Positions 7,339 to 14,410 of a stretch of 16,985 bases of DNA are shown piece after piece (positions within the stretch are counted from its first letter, which is position 1; every line of letters begins with the position of its first letter). Position numbers and translations under genes: made by a program. The notes beneath the pieces were generated by a model. That model saw only the letters and a program-made list of their open reading frames with translations. It had not been told where the DNA came from and searched no databases. This DNA is from an uncultured Actinomycetes bacterium (lineage in GTDB: Bacteria; Actinomycetota; Thermoleophilia; Solirubrobacterales; Solirubrobacteraceae). The DNA lies in NCBI GenBank assembly GCA_937888775.1, contig CALAQT010000532.1, positions 1-16,985 on the forward strand. The letters are read 5' to 3'.

Positions 7339-7344
7339 GCGGCG

Positions 7345-7500
7345 CCGCGAGCTCACCTTCATGGACTGCACGGGGATCCACGTGGTCGTCGCTGCCAGCA
7401 GCCGTGCCAGGCAGGCCGGAGCCCACCTTGTACTCGTGCGCGGGCCCTCACAGTCGACCGCCTGTTCGCGCTGGTCAGAACCGGATTCCCCAAGCTCGCC
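7345..7500 (+). pseudogene. STAS-domain fragment on the plus strand
   Basis: The plus strand reads RELTFMDCTGIHVVVAASS, then RARQAGAHLVLVRGPSQ, and after a one-base shift near 7455, VDRLFALVRTGFPKLAI. This matches the second half of a STAS anti-anti-sigma factor and resembles the intact STAS protein at 5712-6116 (RELEFMHSSGAH ... VVVRGPVQVERIFALVG). The first strands are absent: homology begins where the minus-strand GAF remnant ends. The phosphoacceptor Ser is Cys here (DCTG). It is a truncated, frameshifted remnant. Confidence 0.75.
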
Positions 7501-7669
7501 ATCGGGCTCCGCGGGCCGTCCGCCGGCGCCCAACGAGGTCGCTCACGACCGCCTCCCTCGCTAGGTTTCTCGCTCCGCCTGAACAGCCCCGCCGCTCCAC
7601 CGGCGACGGCAGCTCGACCAATGATCGTGGAGTCACTCGCCAGGCGGCTCCGGCCCCTGGCGCGCTGTC

Positions 7670-7700
7670 GCGTGACCCCTCCACCGTTAGGGCGTCACGC
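7670..7700. repeat. Inverted repeat before the DUF1345 gene
   Basis: GCGTGAC (7670-7676) and GTCACGC (7694-7700) can pair around a 17-base loop, 19 bases before the start codon of the DUF1345 gene. It could be a terminator for upstream transcription or an operator. Short arms in GC-rich DNA make this uncertain. Confidence 0.3.
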
Positions 7701-7719
7701 GCCGCCGCCGTGCTATTCA

Positions 7720-8400
7720 ATGCCAATGAGTCCTCACTCGCCCTCCTCTGACGAGAGCCAGTCTCGCCGGAAAGGTCCTTCGGTGGGGGTGCGCGTTGCC
7801 GTCTCCGCCGGGGCGGGCGCGCTTAGCGCACTCGTCGTCGCGATCCTAGGCCCGTGGTGGCTCATTCCCCTTTCCGGCTGGGACATCGCGGCGCTGCTCT
7901 TTGTGAGCTGGATGTGGCACTCCCTGTGGTCCCTGGATGCGGCAGACACCGCTAAGCAGGCAAGACGGGAGAATCCGCGCCGCGCCGCGGCTGATGCCCT
8001 GCTGCTCAGCGCGAGCGTTGCGAGTCTCATCGCGGTGGGTCTCGTGCTCGTGCGCGCCGGTCACAGCAACGGCCTGAGCAAGGCACTGCTCGTCGGCCTC
8101 AGCGTCGCCAGCATCGTCCTCGCCTGGAGCGTCGTTCACACCGTCTACAGCCTGCGCTACGCCAAGCTCTACTACGAAGGCACAGCAGGGGGTGTCGACT
8201 TCAACGCGGAGGGAGCGCCCTGTTACATCGACTTCGCGTACCTCGCTCTGACAATCGGAATGACCTTCCAGGTCTCAGACACCAATCTGAAGACCACCAA
8301 CATCCGTCGGACGGCCCTGCGGCACGCGCTGCTCTCCTACGCGTTTGGGACGCTCATCATCGCGACCACAATCAACCTGATCGCCGGGCTGACCAAGTAG
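7720..8400 (+). CDS. DUF1345 integral membrane protein
   Basis: I chose ATG 7720 (ATG 7726 is also possible); an in-frame ATG at 7621 would add a Pro/Arg-rich segment unlike the family. This gives 226 residues, the usual DUF1345 size. Predicted membrane spans are near residues 24-48, 52-72, 93-112, 120-143, 168-190 and 203-224. The family signature is clear near the C-terminus: YIDFAYLALTIGMTFQVSD, followed by a basic loop (IRRTALRHALLSYAFG) and a last hydrophobic helix. A charged cytoplasmic loop (DAADTAKQARRENPRRA) lies after the second span. DUF1345 proteins have no established function. It is flanked by remnants of signalling genes and looks intact itself. Confidence 0.85.
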   Translation: MPMSPHSPSSDESQSRRKGPSVGVRVAVSAGAGALSALVVAILGPWWLIPLSGWDIAALLFVSWMWHSLWSLDAADTAKQARRENPRRAAADALLLSASVASLIAVGLVLVRAGHSNGLSKALLVGLSVASIVLAWSVVHTVYSLRYAKLYYEGTAGGVDFNAEGAPCYIDFAYLALTIGMTFQVSDTNLKTTNIRRTALRHALLSYAFGTLIIATTINLIAGLTK

Positions 8401-8406
8401 AGCCGT

Positions 8407-8422
8407 CGCGTTCGCCAACGCG
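8407..8422 (+). terminator. Small hairpin after the DUF1345 gene
   Basis: CGCGTT-CGCC-AACGCG is a perfect 6-bp stem with a 4-base loop, starting 6 bases past the stop codon. There is no T run. It is a plausible weak terminator. Confidence 0.35.
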
Positions 8423-8452
8423 CGCGCGTCATCCCAAGTGGCCTGACCTAGG

Positions 8453-8585
8453 GCGCCTGATGCCCGCAGGTGATCGAGCTGAACATCGACGACGGGCCGT
8501 GCCAACGTCCAAGCACGACGTTGATGAACGCGCCCTGCACGGCGACCTCGAGCATCGTGTGGTGAATCGCCAGCGCGGCCGCGCG
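8453..8585 (-). pseudogene. Second fragment of a SpoIIE-type phosphatase (126-bp repeat copy 2)
   Basis: On the minus strand about 43 codons read AAALAIHHTMLEVAVQGAF, then INVVLGRWHGPSSMFSSITC and GHQAP. This is the same central PP2C segment as in the phosphatase remnant at 6303-7338. The DNA of 8457-8582 is a direct repeat of 6645-6770. Homology stops sharply on both sides. The piece shares the short GKG-to-QGAF spacing of the other copy, so one was copied from the other or both from a parent already shortened. Confidence 0.8.
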
Positions 8586-8702
8586 CTCTTCGCAGAACCC
8601 GTGCTGGGGACCCAGACAACTCCTTGACGCGTTCGACGTCTGCTGGCGTGCGACCTTTGGCGGCGGGGGTGCGGAAGAAGGCAACGTTCCGTCCGGTGCC
8701 GG

Positions 8703-8795
8703 CTGGCTGATCGGATTTCGATCGTCACCGAGATCGGCTACATCGAACCGTTCCCCTCGCCGAGCAAGCTGTGCGGCTACACCCGGAAGGCCGCC
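8703..8795 (+). pseudogene. IS110-family transposase scrap (Transposase_20 segment)
   Basis: The plus strand encodes LADRISIVTEIGYIEPFPSP, then SKLCGYT. It matches the C-terminal part of IS110/IS1111-type transposases, where the pattern is (A/T)EIGD-x-x-x-F-P-(S/T)-x-x-x-L-x-x-Y-x-G-L. Homology is lost after about 30 codons and the catalytic DEDD domain is absent. It may mark the breakpoint that left the phosphatase fragment just upstream. Confidence 0.55.
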
Positions 8796-8841
8796 ATGGC
8801 CTCCGAAACTACCCCGCCGCTACCTCAGGACTCAATTCAAG

Positions 8842-9201
8842 CTAAAGCCTTTCCTCTAGCTCAGCCGCTTTTTCGTCGTGACGGCCGGCGCTGTGGCCCT
8901 CGTGGGAAATCTGCTGCTCGGCTTGCGCGGCGCGCGCGCCCAGCTCCCCGGCGCGGGCGGCCTCCCTCTCGGCGCGGGCGCCCTGCTCGGTGGCTGCCCG
9001 GCGTAGAGCGTCGGCTTCGCGGCCCAGTTCTTGAGCCCTGCTGGCATGGGCGTCCGCCTCTTGACGGTGTCCGGTTGCTTCTGAAGCCAGCCGCTCGCGC
9101 AGGACCTGTCTCCGCTCCGCGCGGCGTCGGACATAGACCGGCACAAGAGCCAAAACGATCACCACAGCCAAGACGATGGCGATGATCACAATTGCCGACA
9201 T
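8842..9201 (-). CDS. Membrane-anchored coiled-coil small protein
   Basis: The 119-residue product starts at ATG 9201 after GGGAAGAGG. Residues 3-24 are one hydrophobic span (IVIIAIVLAVVIVLALVPVYV), followed by a basic stop-transfer stretch (RRRAERRQ). Residues 30-119 are almost wholly Ala, Arg, Glu and Gln in heptad-like order (RAQELGREADALRRAATEQ), ending in an acidic helix (DEKAAELEERL), so a long coiled coil facing the cytoplasm is expected. Such proteins recur in this group of Actinobacteria with no assigned role. It stands alone and diverges from nothing intact. Ribosome binding site, membrane span and sequence order make it a real gene. Confidence 0.75.
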   Translation of the reverse strand: MSAIVIIAIVLAVVIVLALVPVYVRRRAERRQVLRERLASEATGHRQEADAHASRAQELGREADALRRAATEQGARAEREAARAGELGARAAQAEQQISHEGHSAGRHDEKAAELEERL

Positions 9202-9299
9202 GCGGACCTCTTCCCTCGTTCCTCTCTAGTGACGGACCGCTCGAGGGGATGAGGAACGCGAAGAACCCAACGCGCAGATGCCTGCATCAAGCCTACCTG

Positions 9300-9610
9300 C
9301 ATGTACGTCGCCTGTCCTACGAGGACCGGCTTGCGCTCGATCCGCGCCGTGTCGTTGAACAGCGAGTGCTCGTTGAGGTTCGCCAATCCAACGGTCAGCC
9401 AGGCGTCGTCGACGATCGCGATCTCGGGTGGACGTACAGCGGGCCCGTGAGCCGGCCGCTGCACGCCGAGATGGCGGCCAGAATCGCTGGGCGCCGTCGT
9501 CGGTGGGGGGAGCGCCTGATGGCCGCCGCTGACCTGAGGGCGTTCATCGTCCTGGGCGGCGCCGCGCCACGGTGGGCCTTCCGGGCGCAGGATCGACCTT
9601 GGGTCGGCGT
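9300..9610 (-). pseudogene. Remnant of a phospholipase D-family protein
   Basis: In two minus-strand frames the sequence reads AILAAISACSGRLTGPLYVH (about 9430-9490) and, after a frame change, EIAIVDDAWLTVGLANLNEH then SLFNDTARIE (about 9335-9425). This is the second HKD region of phospholipase D/cardiolipin synthase-like proteins (H-x-K-x4-D followed by G-S-x-N). Here the Lys position is broken by the frameshift and the Ser of GSAN is Leu. No start, first HKD motif or C-terminus is visible. It lies immediately upstream of, and opposite to, the GH13 gene. Confidence 0.7.
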
Positions 9611-9694
9611 GCGGCATCGTTGGAGAAGGGATTGGGAGTGGCCGTAGCCTTCGTGCGCGGGTTGTGATGCAGATGGCCATCTATCGTCGGTTAG

Positions 9695-11311
9695 GTGGCT
9701 AGCGGAGCAGCAGCGTCTGGTGGGCCGTGGTGGCGCGAGGCGGTGATCTACCAGATCTACCCGCGCAGTTGGGCGGACGGCGATGGGGACGGCGTCGGTG
9801 ACCTGTCTGGCATGTTGTCGCGACTGGATCACTTGGGCGGTGCTCGGGATTCGCTGGGGGTCGATGCGATCTGGCTGTCGCCGTTCTACTGCTCGCCGAT
9901 GGTCGACTTTGGCTACGACGTGAGCGATCACTGCGCGGTGGACCCGACGTTTGGCACGCTCGAGGACTTCGATGCGCTGCTGGCGGCGGCGCATGCGCGG
10001 GGGATCCGGGTGCTGGTCGACTACGTGCCCAACCACACTTCCGACCGGCATCCGTGGTTTTGCGACGCCCGCTCGAGCCGCTCGAGCCGGCGCCGGGATT
10101 GGTACGTGTGGGCCGACCCGGCCCCGGGCGGCGGGCCGCCGAACAACTGGCCGAGCACGTTCGCCGCGACCGGGCCGGCCTGGACGCTTCACGCGTCTAG
10201 CGGCCAGTACTACCTGCACTCCTACAGCTCGGCGCAGCCGGATCTGAACTGGCAAAACCCCGAGGTTCGCGCGGCGATGATCGGGGTGCTGCGGTTCTGG
10301 CTGGACCGCGGCGTGGACGGGGTTCGGATCGACGCGGCGCACCGGCTCGGCAAGGACTCGCAGCTGCGCGACAACCCGGCCGAGCTGGCCGGGCGGCGCA
10401 CCGACCTCGATCCGACCGTCCGCGAGCGCTTCCGGCACATCGACCACGCGCCGGTGCATGAGATCCTGCGCGACCTGCGTCAGACACTGGACGCCTACGA
10501 CGATCGCGTCGCGGTGGGGGAGGTAGGCATCGCCGACCTGACCCGAATGGGCTGCTATTACGGCGACGGCGACGAGCTGAACCTGGCCTTCTGCTTCGGG
10601 CTCTGGCGGCAGCCCTTCTCGGCGGTTGCTTACCGCGACACGATCGCGGCGATCGAGACGGCGCTGCCCAGGCACGCTTGGCCGGCCTACGCCCTGTCCA
10701 ACCACGATCTGTCTCGTGCCAACAGCCGGCTGACCGGCCCTGGCGATTCAATCGCCCGCGCCCGAGTCACCGCGACCGTGCTGCTTACGTTGCGCGGCAC
10801 CCCGTTCCTGTATTACGGCGAGGAGATCGGGATGACCGACGGTCCCGTCCCGCCCGAACACGCCACAGACCCCGACGGCCGGGACGGCTGTCGCACCCCC
10901 ATGCAGTGGAACGGCAACGCGGGCGCTGGTTTCACCACCGGCGATCCGTGGCTGCCGATCCCCGCGAGCGCAGCCACGGTCAACGTCGCCGACCAGCTGA
11001 CCGACCCCAGGTCGTTGTTGACCTTCTACCGGGATCTGATCCACCTGCGGCGTGAGACCGCCGTGCTGCGCGCCGGCGACTATCAGCCGTGCGCCGCTGA
11101 CCCTTACGTCTATGCCTACCACCGCCACGATCCCACCGATGACGTGCTAATCGCCGCCAACTTCAGCGACTCCGATCGCCGCTACGCCGATCCGCGGCTA
11201 CCAGCCCGGGGTGAGCGCCTGCTGTCCACCGCAGTAGCCGGCGGCGACGAGGTCGAGCTGCGACCGTTGCACCTTCGCCCACTCGAGGCCACCGTCATCC
11301 GTCTAGTCTAG
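9695..11311 (+). CDS. GH13 alpha-glucosidase (oligo-1,6-glucosidase type)
   Basis: The intact 538-residue glycoside hydrolase family 13 enzyme starts at GTG 9695; the upstream ribosome site is weak. Motifs in order: WWREAVIYQIYPRSW (12-26), a DGDGDGVGDL metal loop (28-37), DYVPNHTS (region I, 109-116), GVDGVRIDAAH (region II, nucleophile Asp213), VGEVG (region III, acid/base Glu276) and LSNHDLSR (region IV, Asp338). A C-terminal beta domain follows from about 465. It lacks a signal peptide, so it acts in the cytoplasm, hydrolysing alpha-glucosidic bonds of short malto- or isomalto-oligosaccharides or sucrose/trehalose-like sugars. GH13 subfamilies 17, 23 and 30 are candidates and I cannot separate them by eye. 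It converges on the small Cys/His protein, overlapping by 9 bases. A sugar transporter of MFS type once lay nearby (now broken). Confidence 0.92.
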   Translation: MASGAAASGGPWWREAVIYQIYPRSWADGDGDGVGDLSGMLSRLDHLGGARDSLGVDAIWLSPFYCSPMVDFGYDVSDHCAVDPTFGTLEDFDALLAAAHARGIRVLVDYVPNHTSDRHPWFCDARSSRSSRRRDWYVWADPAPGGGPPNNWPSTFAATGPAWTLHASSGQYYLHSYSSAQPDLNWQNPEVRAAMIGVLRFWLDRGVDGVRIDAAHRLGKDSQLRDNPAELAGRRTDLDPTVRERFRHIDHAPVHEILRDLRQTLDAYDDRVAVGEVGIADLTRMGCYYGDGDELNLAFCFGLWRQPFSAVAYRDTIAAIETALPRHAWPAYALSNHDLSRANSRLTGPGDSIARARVTATVLLTLRGTPFLYYGEEIGMTDGPVPPEHATDPDGRDGCRTPMQWNGNAGAGFTTGDPWLPIPASAATVNVADQLTDPRSLLTFYRDLIHLRRETAVLRAGDYQPCAADPYVYAYHRHDPTDDVLIAANFSDSDRRYADPRLPARGERLLSTAVAGGDEVELRPLHLRPLEATVIRLV

Positions 11312-11653
11312 CCCGGGGCCATTTCGTCTACCGATCCCCATTCCGACGGCGTGAAACAGCTCGTGCGCATGTCGCGTGTCTGGACGTCTTGACAGGCTCT
11401 GGCCTTGCGACCAGCGTTGCTGCTTACGCTCGTGAATCTTGTGCCAGATGCGCAGCGGGAACATGCCGAGTAGCGGAGCGCGTCGGCCGAGCTGGTCGCG
11501 ATCCTCGCGGTCAAAAGCGGAGGCGTAACGGCGTGCTGCGGCCGGGGAGGAGTATGTCTTGCTTCCGCCGCAATCTCGCTGACGCTCCCAGCGCATGACG
11601 GCTCCCGTCGCCGAGAATCGGTAGCGGTGACCGAACACCCTGCAGCGCAGCAT
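11303..11653 (-). CDS. Small Cys/His protein, zinc-ribbon-like, with degraded metal site
   Basis: ATG 11653 is preferred over the adjacent ATG 11656 because GGAAGG lies 4 bases before it. The 116-residue product begins MLRCRVFGHRYRFSATG, continues AVMRWERQRDCGGSKTY, and has the acidic/basic segment FDREDRDQLGRRAPLLGMFP. I know similar short actinobacterial proteins in which Cys and His near the N-terminus and a CxxxCG knuckle could bind zinc; here only the second Cys of that knuckle (RQRDCG) remains. The last 40 residues are low in family signal and may be a frameshifted tail; the stop overlaps the GH13 stop. The ISKra4 element has inserted 15 bases before its start codon, so its own promoter is probably displaced. 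Confidence 0.6.
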   Translation of the reverse strand: MLRCRVFGHRYRFSATGAVMRWERQRDCGGSKTYSSPAAARRYASAFDREDRDQLGRRAPLLGMFPLRIWHKIHERKQQRWSQGQSLSRRPDTRHAHELFHAVGMGIGRRNGPGLD

Positions 11654-11659
11654 CATGCC

Positions 11660-11668
11660 TTCCGGTTT
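11660..11668. repeat. Target-site duplication, left copy (TTCCGGTTT)
   Basis: The nine bases immediately outside the left inverted end of the ISKra4-like element are identical to 13494-13502 immediately outside the right end. This marks the insertion as a single transposition event. Confidence 0.9.
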
Positions 11669-11690
11669 GGGTGCGGCTCGCGTAGAGGGA
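11669..11690. repeat. Left terminal inverted repeat of the IS
   Basis: Begins GGGTGCGGCTCGCG and is the exact reverse complement of 13472-13493 over 22 bases. It lies 10 bases beyond the transposase stop codon. Confidence 0.92.
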
Positions 11691-11700
11691 CGTCCTGGTT

Positions 11701-13302
11701 TCAGGTGTGTCGTGGGACGGTCGCGTTGGCGTAGCGTGAGTGGTGGACGCGGTGATGCTCTTGGCTGAGGTGGTAACGCCAGTAGTCGGCGAAGTCGCTG
11801 TTGCTGCGGATCGCGCGGAGCTTGAGGATCGCTTCGGCGCCGGCCAGGCTCCAGCGGGCGCCGGTGATGTCCATCCGGTCCTTGATCAGGTGCCGGCAGG
11901 CGCCCTCGATGATCCCGGTCGCGATCGGCCAGCCGTTCGCGAGGGCGGTGGGGTAGTCGAGGTGGGGTCGCTTGTTGAGCAGGTAGTCGGCGGTCCGGTC
12001 AGCTCGGGCGCGCTGCTCGCCGTCGAGTCCGCGGCGGGTCGCTTTGCGGCGGATCGCGGCGGCGACGATCCCTGCTCTGCCTTCGAGGATCGCTGTGGCC
12101 TTCTCGTGGACCCACGTTTCGGCGTCGGGGTCGCCTTCCTCGTGAAAGCACCAAGCAGCTGTCCACAGGTATTCGAGCACGTGGATCAGATCGATCAGGA
12201 TCGTGACCTTCACTTTGTGGGTCTTGGCTTCGGTCTTGATCCGGTCGATCTGGTGGTTGTTACCGTCGACCAGAGCGACCCAGGTTCGCCGGTGCTCAGG
12301 GTCGCGGCGCTCGGCCTCGGCGAAGATGTCGGCGATCACGGACGCGGCGTCACGGGTGACGCTGGCCGTCAGCCATTTGCCGCTCACCTTCGGCGGCTGT
12401 GTGGTCTTCTCCTCGGTTCTGGCCAGCACCTCGGCCGCGGTGCGCGTAGCGGGCTCGATGTCGTAGACGGCGCCGACCTCCGCGATCCGCTTGCGGTTGC
12501 GTTTCTCGCCCTTGGAAAGGCGGGTTTGCAGCTTCGGTGAGGCGCGCGCCGCGGCTTTCGCGGTTGCTGCCAGTGCATCGGGGCGCATCACGATCCCCTT
12601 CCCGTCGGCGGAGAGCACCAGCACATCCGCCTCTGTGGCCGAGCGATCCCGCTCGCGGGTGGCGTAGAACGCGTCGAAATCGACCGCCGCACGGTCGGCG
12701 AGCTGCTCCACCTGGCGCTTACCGATCGAAAGCCCGGTCCGTTCGCGGACCTGAGCGACCGCGTCGTCGAACGAGCCGCGCGCGGACTCGATCGCCGCGA
12801 TCCGCCGAACGCCGTGCGAGGCATGCTCCTCGGGCAGGTTCAAGACACTGTCGGCGACATGCACGTTCTCCTGCCCGCGGCGACGGTACGCCAGTCGCGT
12901 GACCGTGAGTTCCCCGAACACGCTCGCCAGCGGCCGGTGATGACCGGCCTCGACCGCCCCACGCACGACACCTGCCACGTCCGTGACCTCCTCCACGCGC
13001 TCCTCGCGCTCCGCGCGGAGATCGAGATGATCCTGAAACAGCGATCGCAGCAGCTCCCGGCCATCAGACTCAAGCCGGGACTCCAGATCGAAGTGCTCAA
13101 GCCGACCCGACTCCTCACCGTCCAACCAGCCCAGCATCTGCTCAAACCGCTCACGAGACCGCCCGAACCGATCCTCTCCCGCCGCAGAGCACCCATCGCA
13201 TCCAAGAATCGTTGCACCAGTACCAGCGGGCGGCTCACGTAGCAGGACTTCCTCAGCCGGCGCGTAAACTCCGCTGGCACGGGTGCCGAGGTCGGCGATC
13301 AT
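11701..13302 (-). CDS. ISKra4-family DDE transposase
   Basis: The 533-residue transposase starts at ATG 13302 behind GAAGGG. The N-terminal third (about 40-150) carries the segment leading to the conserved LTVTRLAYRRRGQ and LNLPEEHASHGVRR, typical of ISKra4-family proteins. The catalytic core shows VLVLSADGKGI (Asp233), WVALVDGNNHQ (Asp346), ILIDLIHVLEYLWTAAWCFH (368-387) and GIIEGACRHLIKDRMDITG (Glu466), followed by ARWSLAGAEAILKLRAI. This DDE enzyme cuts and joins the element's ends. It is full length with no frameshift, and it is the only protein of the element. Long open frames on the opposite strand (for example 11740-12540) are codon-bias shadows. Confidence 0.95.
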   Translation of the reverse strand: MIADLGTRASGVYAPAEEVLLREPPAGTGATILGCDGCSAAGEDRFGRSRERFEQMLGWLDGEESGRLEHFDLESRLESDGRELLRSLFQDHLDLRAEREERVEEVTDVAGVVRGAVEAGHHRPLASVFGELTVTRLAYRRRGQENVHVADSVLNLPEEHASHGVRRIAAIESARGSFDDAVAQVRERTGLSIGKRQVEQLADRAAVDFDAFYATRERDRSATEADVLVLSADGKGIVMRPDALAATAKAAARASPKLQTRLSKGEKRNRKRIAEVGAVYDIEPATRTAAEVLARTEEKTTQPPKVSGKWLTASVTRDAASVIADIFAEAERRDPEHRRTWVALVDGNNHQIDRIKTEAKTHKVKVTILIDLIHVLEYLWTAAWCFHEEGDPDAETWVHEKATAILEGRAGIVAAAIRRKATRRGLDGEQRARADRTADYLLNKRPHLDYPTALANGWPIATGIIEGACRHLIKDRMDITGARWSLAGAEAILKLRAIRSNSDFADYWRYHLSQEHHRVHHSRYANATVPRHT

Positions 13303-13471
13303 CGTGGGCCACCCTTCTCGTGGTCGACGTTGGTGTTAGCAACGCCGACCTTCGGCACCCTTTCTGCGTTCTCCTGCGGCCTTTCGCCCCCCACTCGCCC
13401 GAAACCCCGCGAAAGCGCCCCCGCGACAGCACCCACCATCCCGGATCACCAACAAATCCGGGCGCTCACCA

Positions 13472-13493
13472 TCCCTCTACGCGAGCCGCACCC
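13472..13493. repeat. Right terminal inverted repeat of the IS
   Basis: The exact 22-base reverse complement of 11669-11690, immediately followed by the second copy of the TTCCGGTTT duplication. Confidence 0.92.
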
Positions 13494-13502
13494 TTCCGGT
13501 TT
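13494..13502. repeat. Target-site duplication, right copy (TTCCGGTTT)
   Basis: Identical to 11660-11668 and directly abutting the right inverted end of the IS. Confidence 0.9.
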
Positions 13503-13591
13503 CGTGGTCGCCGGCCTGGCAAGCTCGGCTGCGCGGTCGCGGCTACCTGGCATGCCGAACAGCTCCGGCGCGGGTGGCAAGGAATGGCGTC

Positions 13592-14072
13592 ATGAGTACG
13601 CAGATGGCTACGATCGATACGCGGATCCCGTCTCGGCTGGACCGATTGCCGTGGTCGCGCTTTCATTGGCGGGTCGTCATTGGCCTGGGCACGGTCTGGA
13701 TCCTGGACGGGATCGACGTCACGATCGTGGGGGCTGTCGGCGCGGTTTGACCGAAAAAGGGCAGCGGTCTCGACCTGAGCGTTTCGGGGGTGGGCACCGC
13801 AGCGGCGATCTATGTCGCGGGCGCGTGCGTTTGGCGCGCTGTTCTTCGGGCAGTTGTGCGATCGGTTCGGACGCAAGAAGCTGTTCTTGATCACGCTCGG
13901 CGTCTACATCGCGTCCACGGTCGTGACCGAGTTCTCGTTCGCGCCATGGTTCTTTTATCTGGCAGGTTTTTTCACCGGTTCGGGTATCGGCGGCGAGTAC
14001 GCGGCGATCAGCTCGTCGATCGCTCCGCGCCGCCATCGCGGGTGCGCGAGCTCTGCATCATCCTCATGCTGA
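13592..14072 (+). pseudogene. Truncated, frameshifted MFS transporter
   Basis: ATG 13592 follows an AAGGAA site and opens [20 protein letters not shown], then [20 protein letters not shown] (first membrane helix), but an extra base gives TGA at 13748-13750. Downstream frames continue the same protein: LTEKG, AAAIYVAGACV, GALFFGQLCDRFGRKKLFLI (the MFS loop 2-3 motif G-x-x-x-D-R-x-G-R-K/R), APWFFYLAGFFTGSGIGGEY and AAISSSI. Homology stops near 14040 after about four of the usual twelve helices. The family resembles sugar/polyol-type MFS proteins, consistent with the neighbouring glucosidase, though substrate is unknown. At least two frame breaks and the missing two thirds mean it is dead. Confidence 0.85.
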
Positions 14073-14399
14073 GCTCGTGGCGGTCGTGGAATCGGCGGTG
14101 AGCTTGTCCGCAAGGCCATTCAGCTCGCACATGATCAGAGCTCGGGCATCGTCCGTGTGGACTGCTGGGCGCACGCACCGGGGCTCCTCCGCTGGTATGA
14201 GCCTCAAGGGTTACCCGATCCGACCTGTTCGAGCTGCGCGGCTTGCAGGGTCAGATCCTCACGCTGCAGCTCTAGGCCTAAAGTGCGGTCGAGTACGGCC
14301 GGGGGTGCCCAAGCGATCCTCGATTGCCTCCTCGTCGATGCACAGCCAAATTGGGGCTGCACAGGTATCTGGTGTTCAATGGACCGCACTGCCACGACC
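14073..14399. other. Gene-poor stretch after the MFS remnant
   Basis: I see no intact gene. A minus-strand frame contains a protein-like run (GLELQREDLTLQAAQLEQV near 14225-14285) that could be the worn end of another gene, but I do not recognise it and its frame continues antisense through the acidic-protein gene. Confidence 0.35.
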
Positions 14400-14410
14400 A
14401 GGAGGACGCC

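Larger units (their letters stand above)
11669..13493 (-). mobile_element. Complete ISKra4-family insertion sequence
   Basis: A 1825-bp element bounded by perfect 22-bp inverted ends and flanked by a 9-bp direct duplication (TTCCGGTTT). It carries a single uninterrupted transposase gene on the minus strand that nearly fills it (11701-13302). The right-hand 170 bases (13303-13471) are untranslated leader. Perfect ends, perfect target duplication and intact gene together suggest a recent and possibly still mobile copy. The family is assigned from the transposase. Confidence 0.92.

Noticed and set aside
9395..10705. 436-codon open frame antisense to the GH13 gene
   Set aside because: The sense frame is a clear GH13 enzyme with all catalytic motifs; the antisense product is Arg/Pro/Val-rich with no family, as expected from GC-rich codon bias.
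11740..12540. 266-codon plus-strand frame inside the IS
   Set aside because: Antisense to the intact transposase; ISKra4 elements carry one gene and this product has no recognisable motif.
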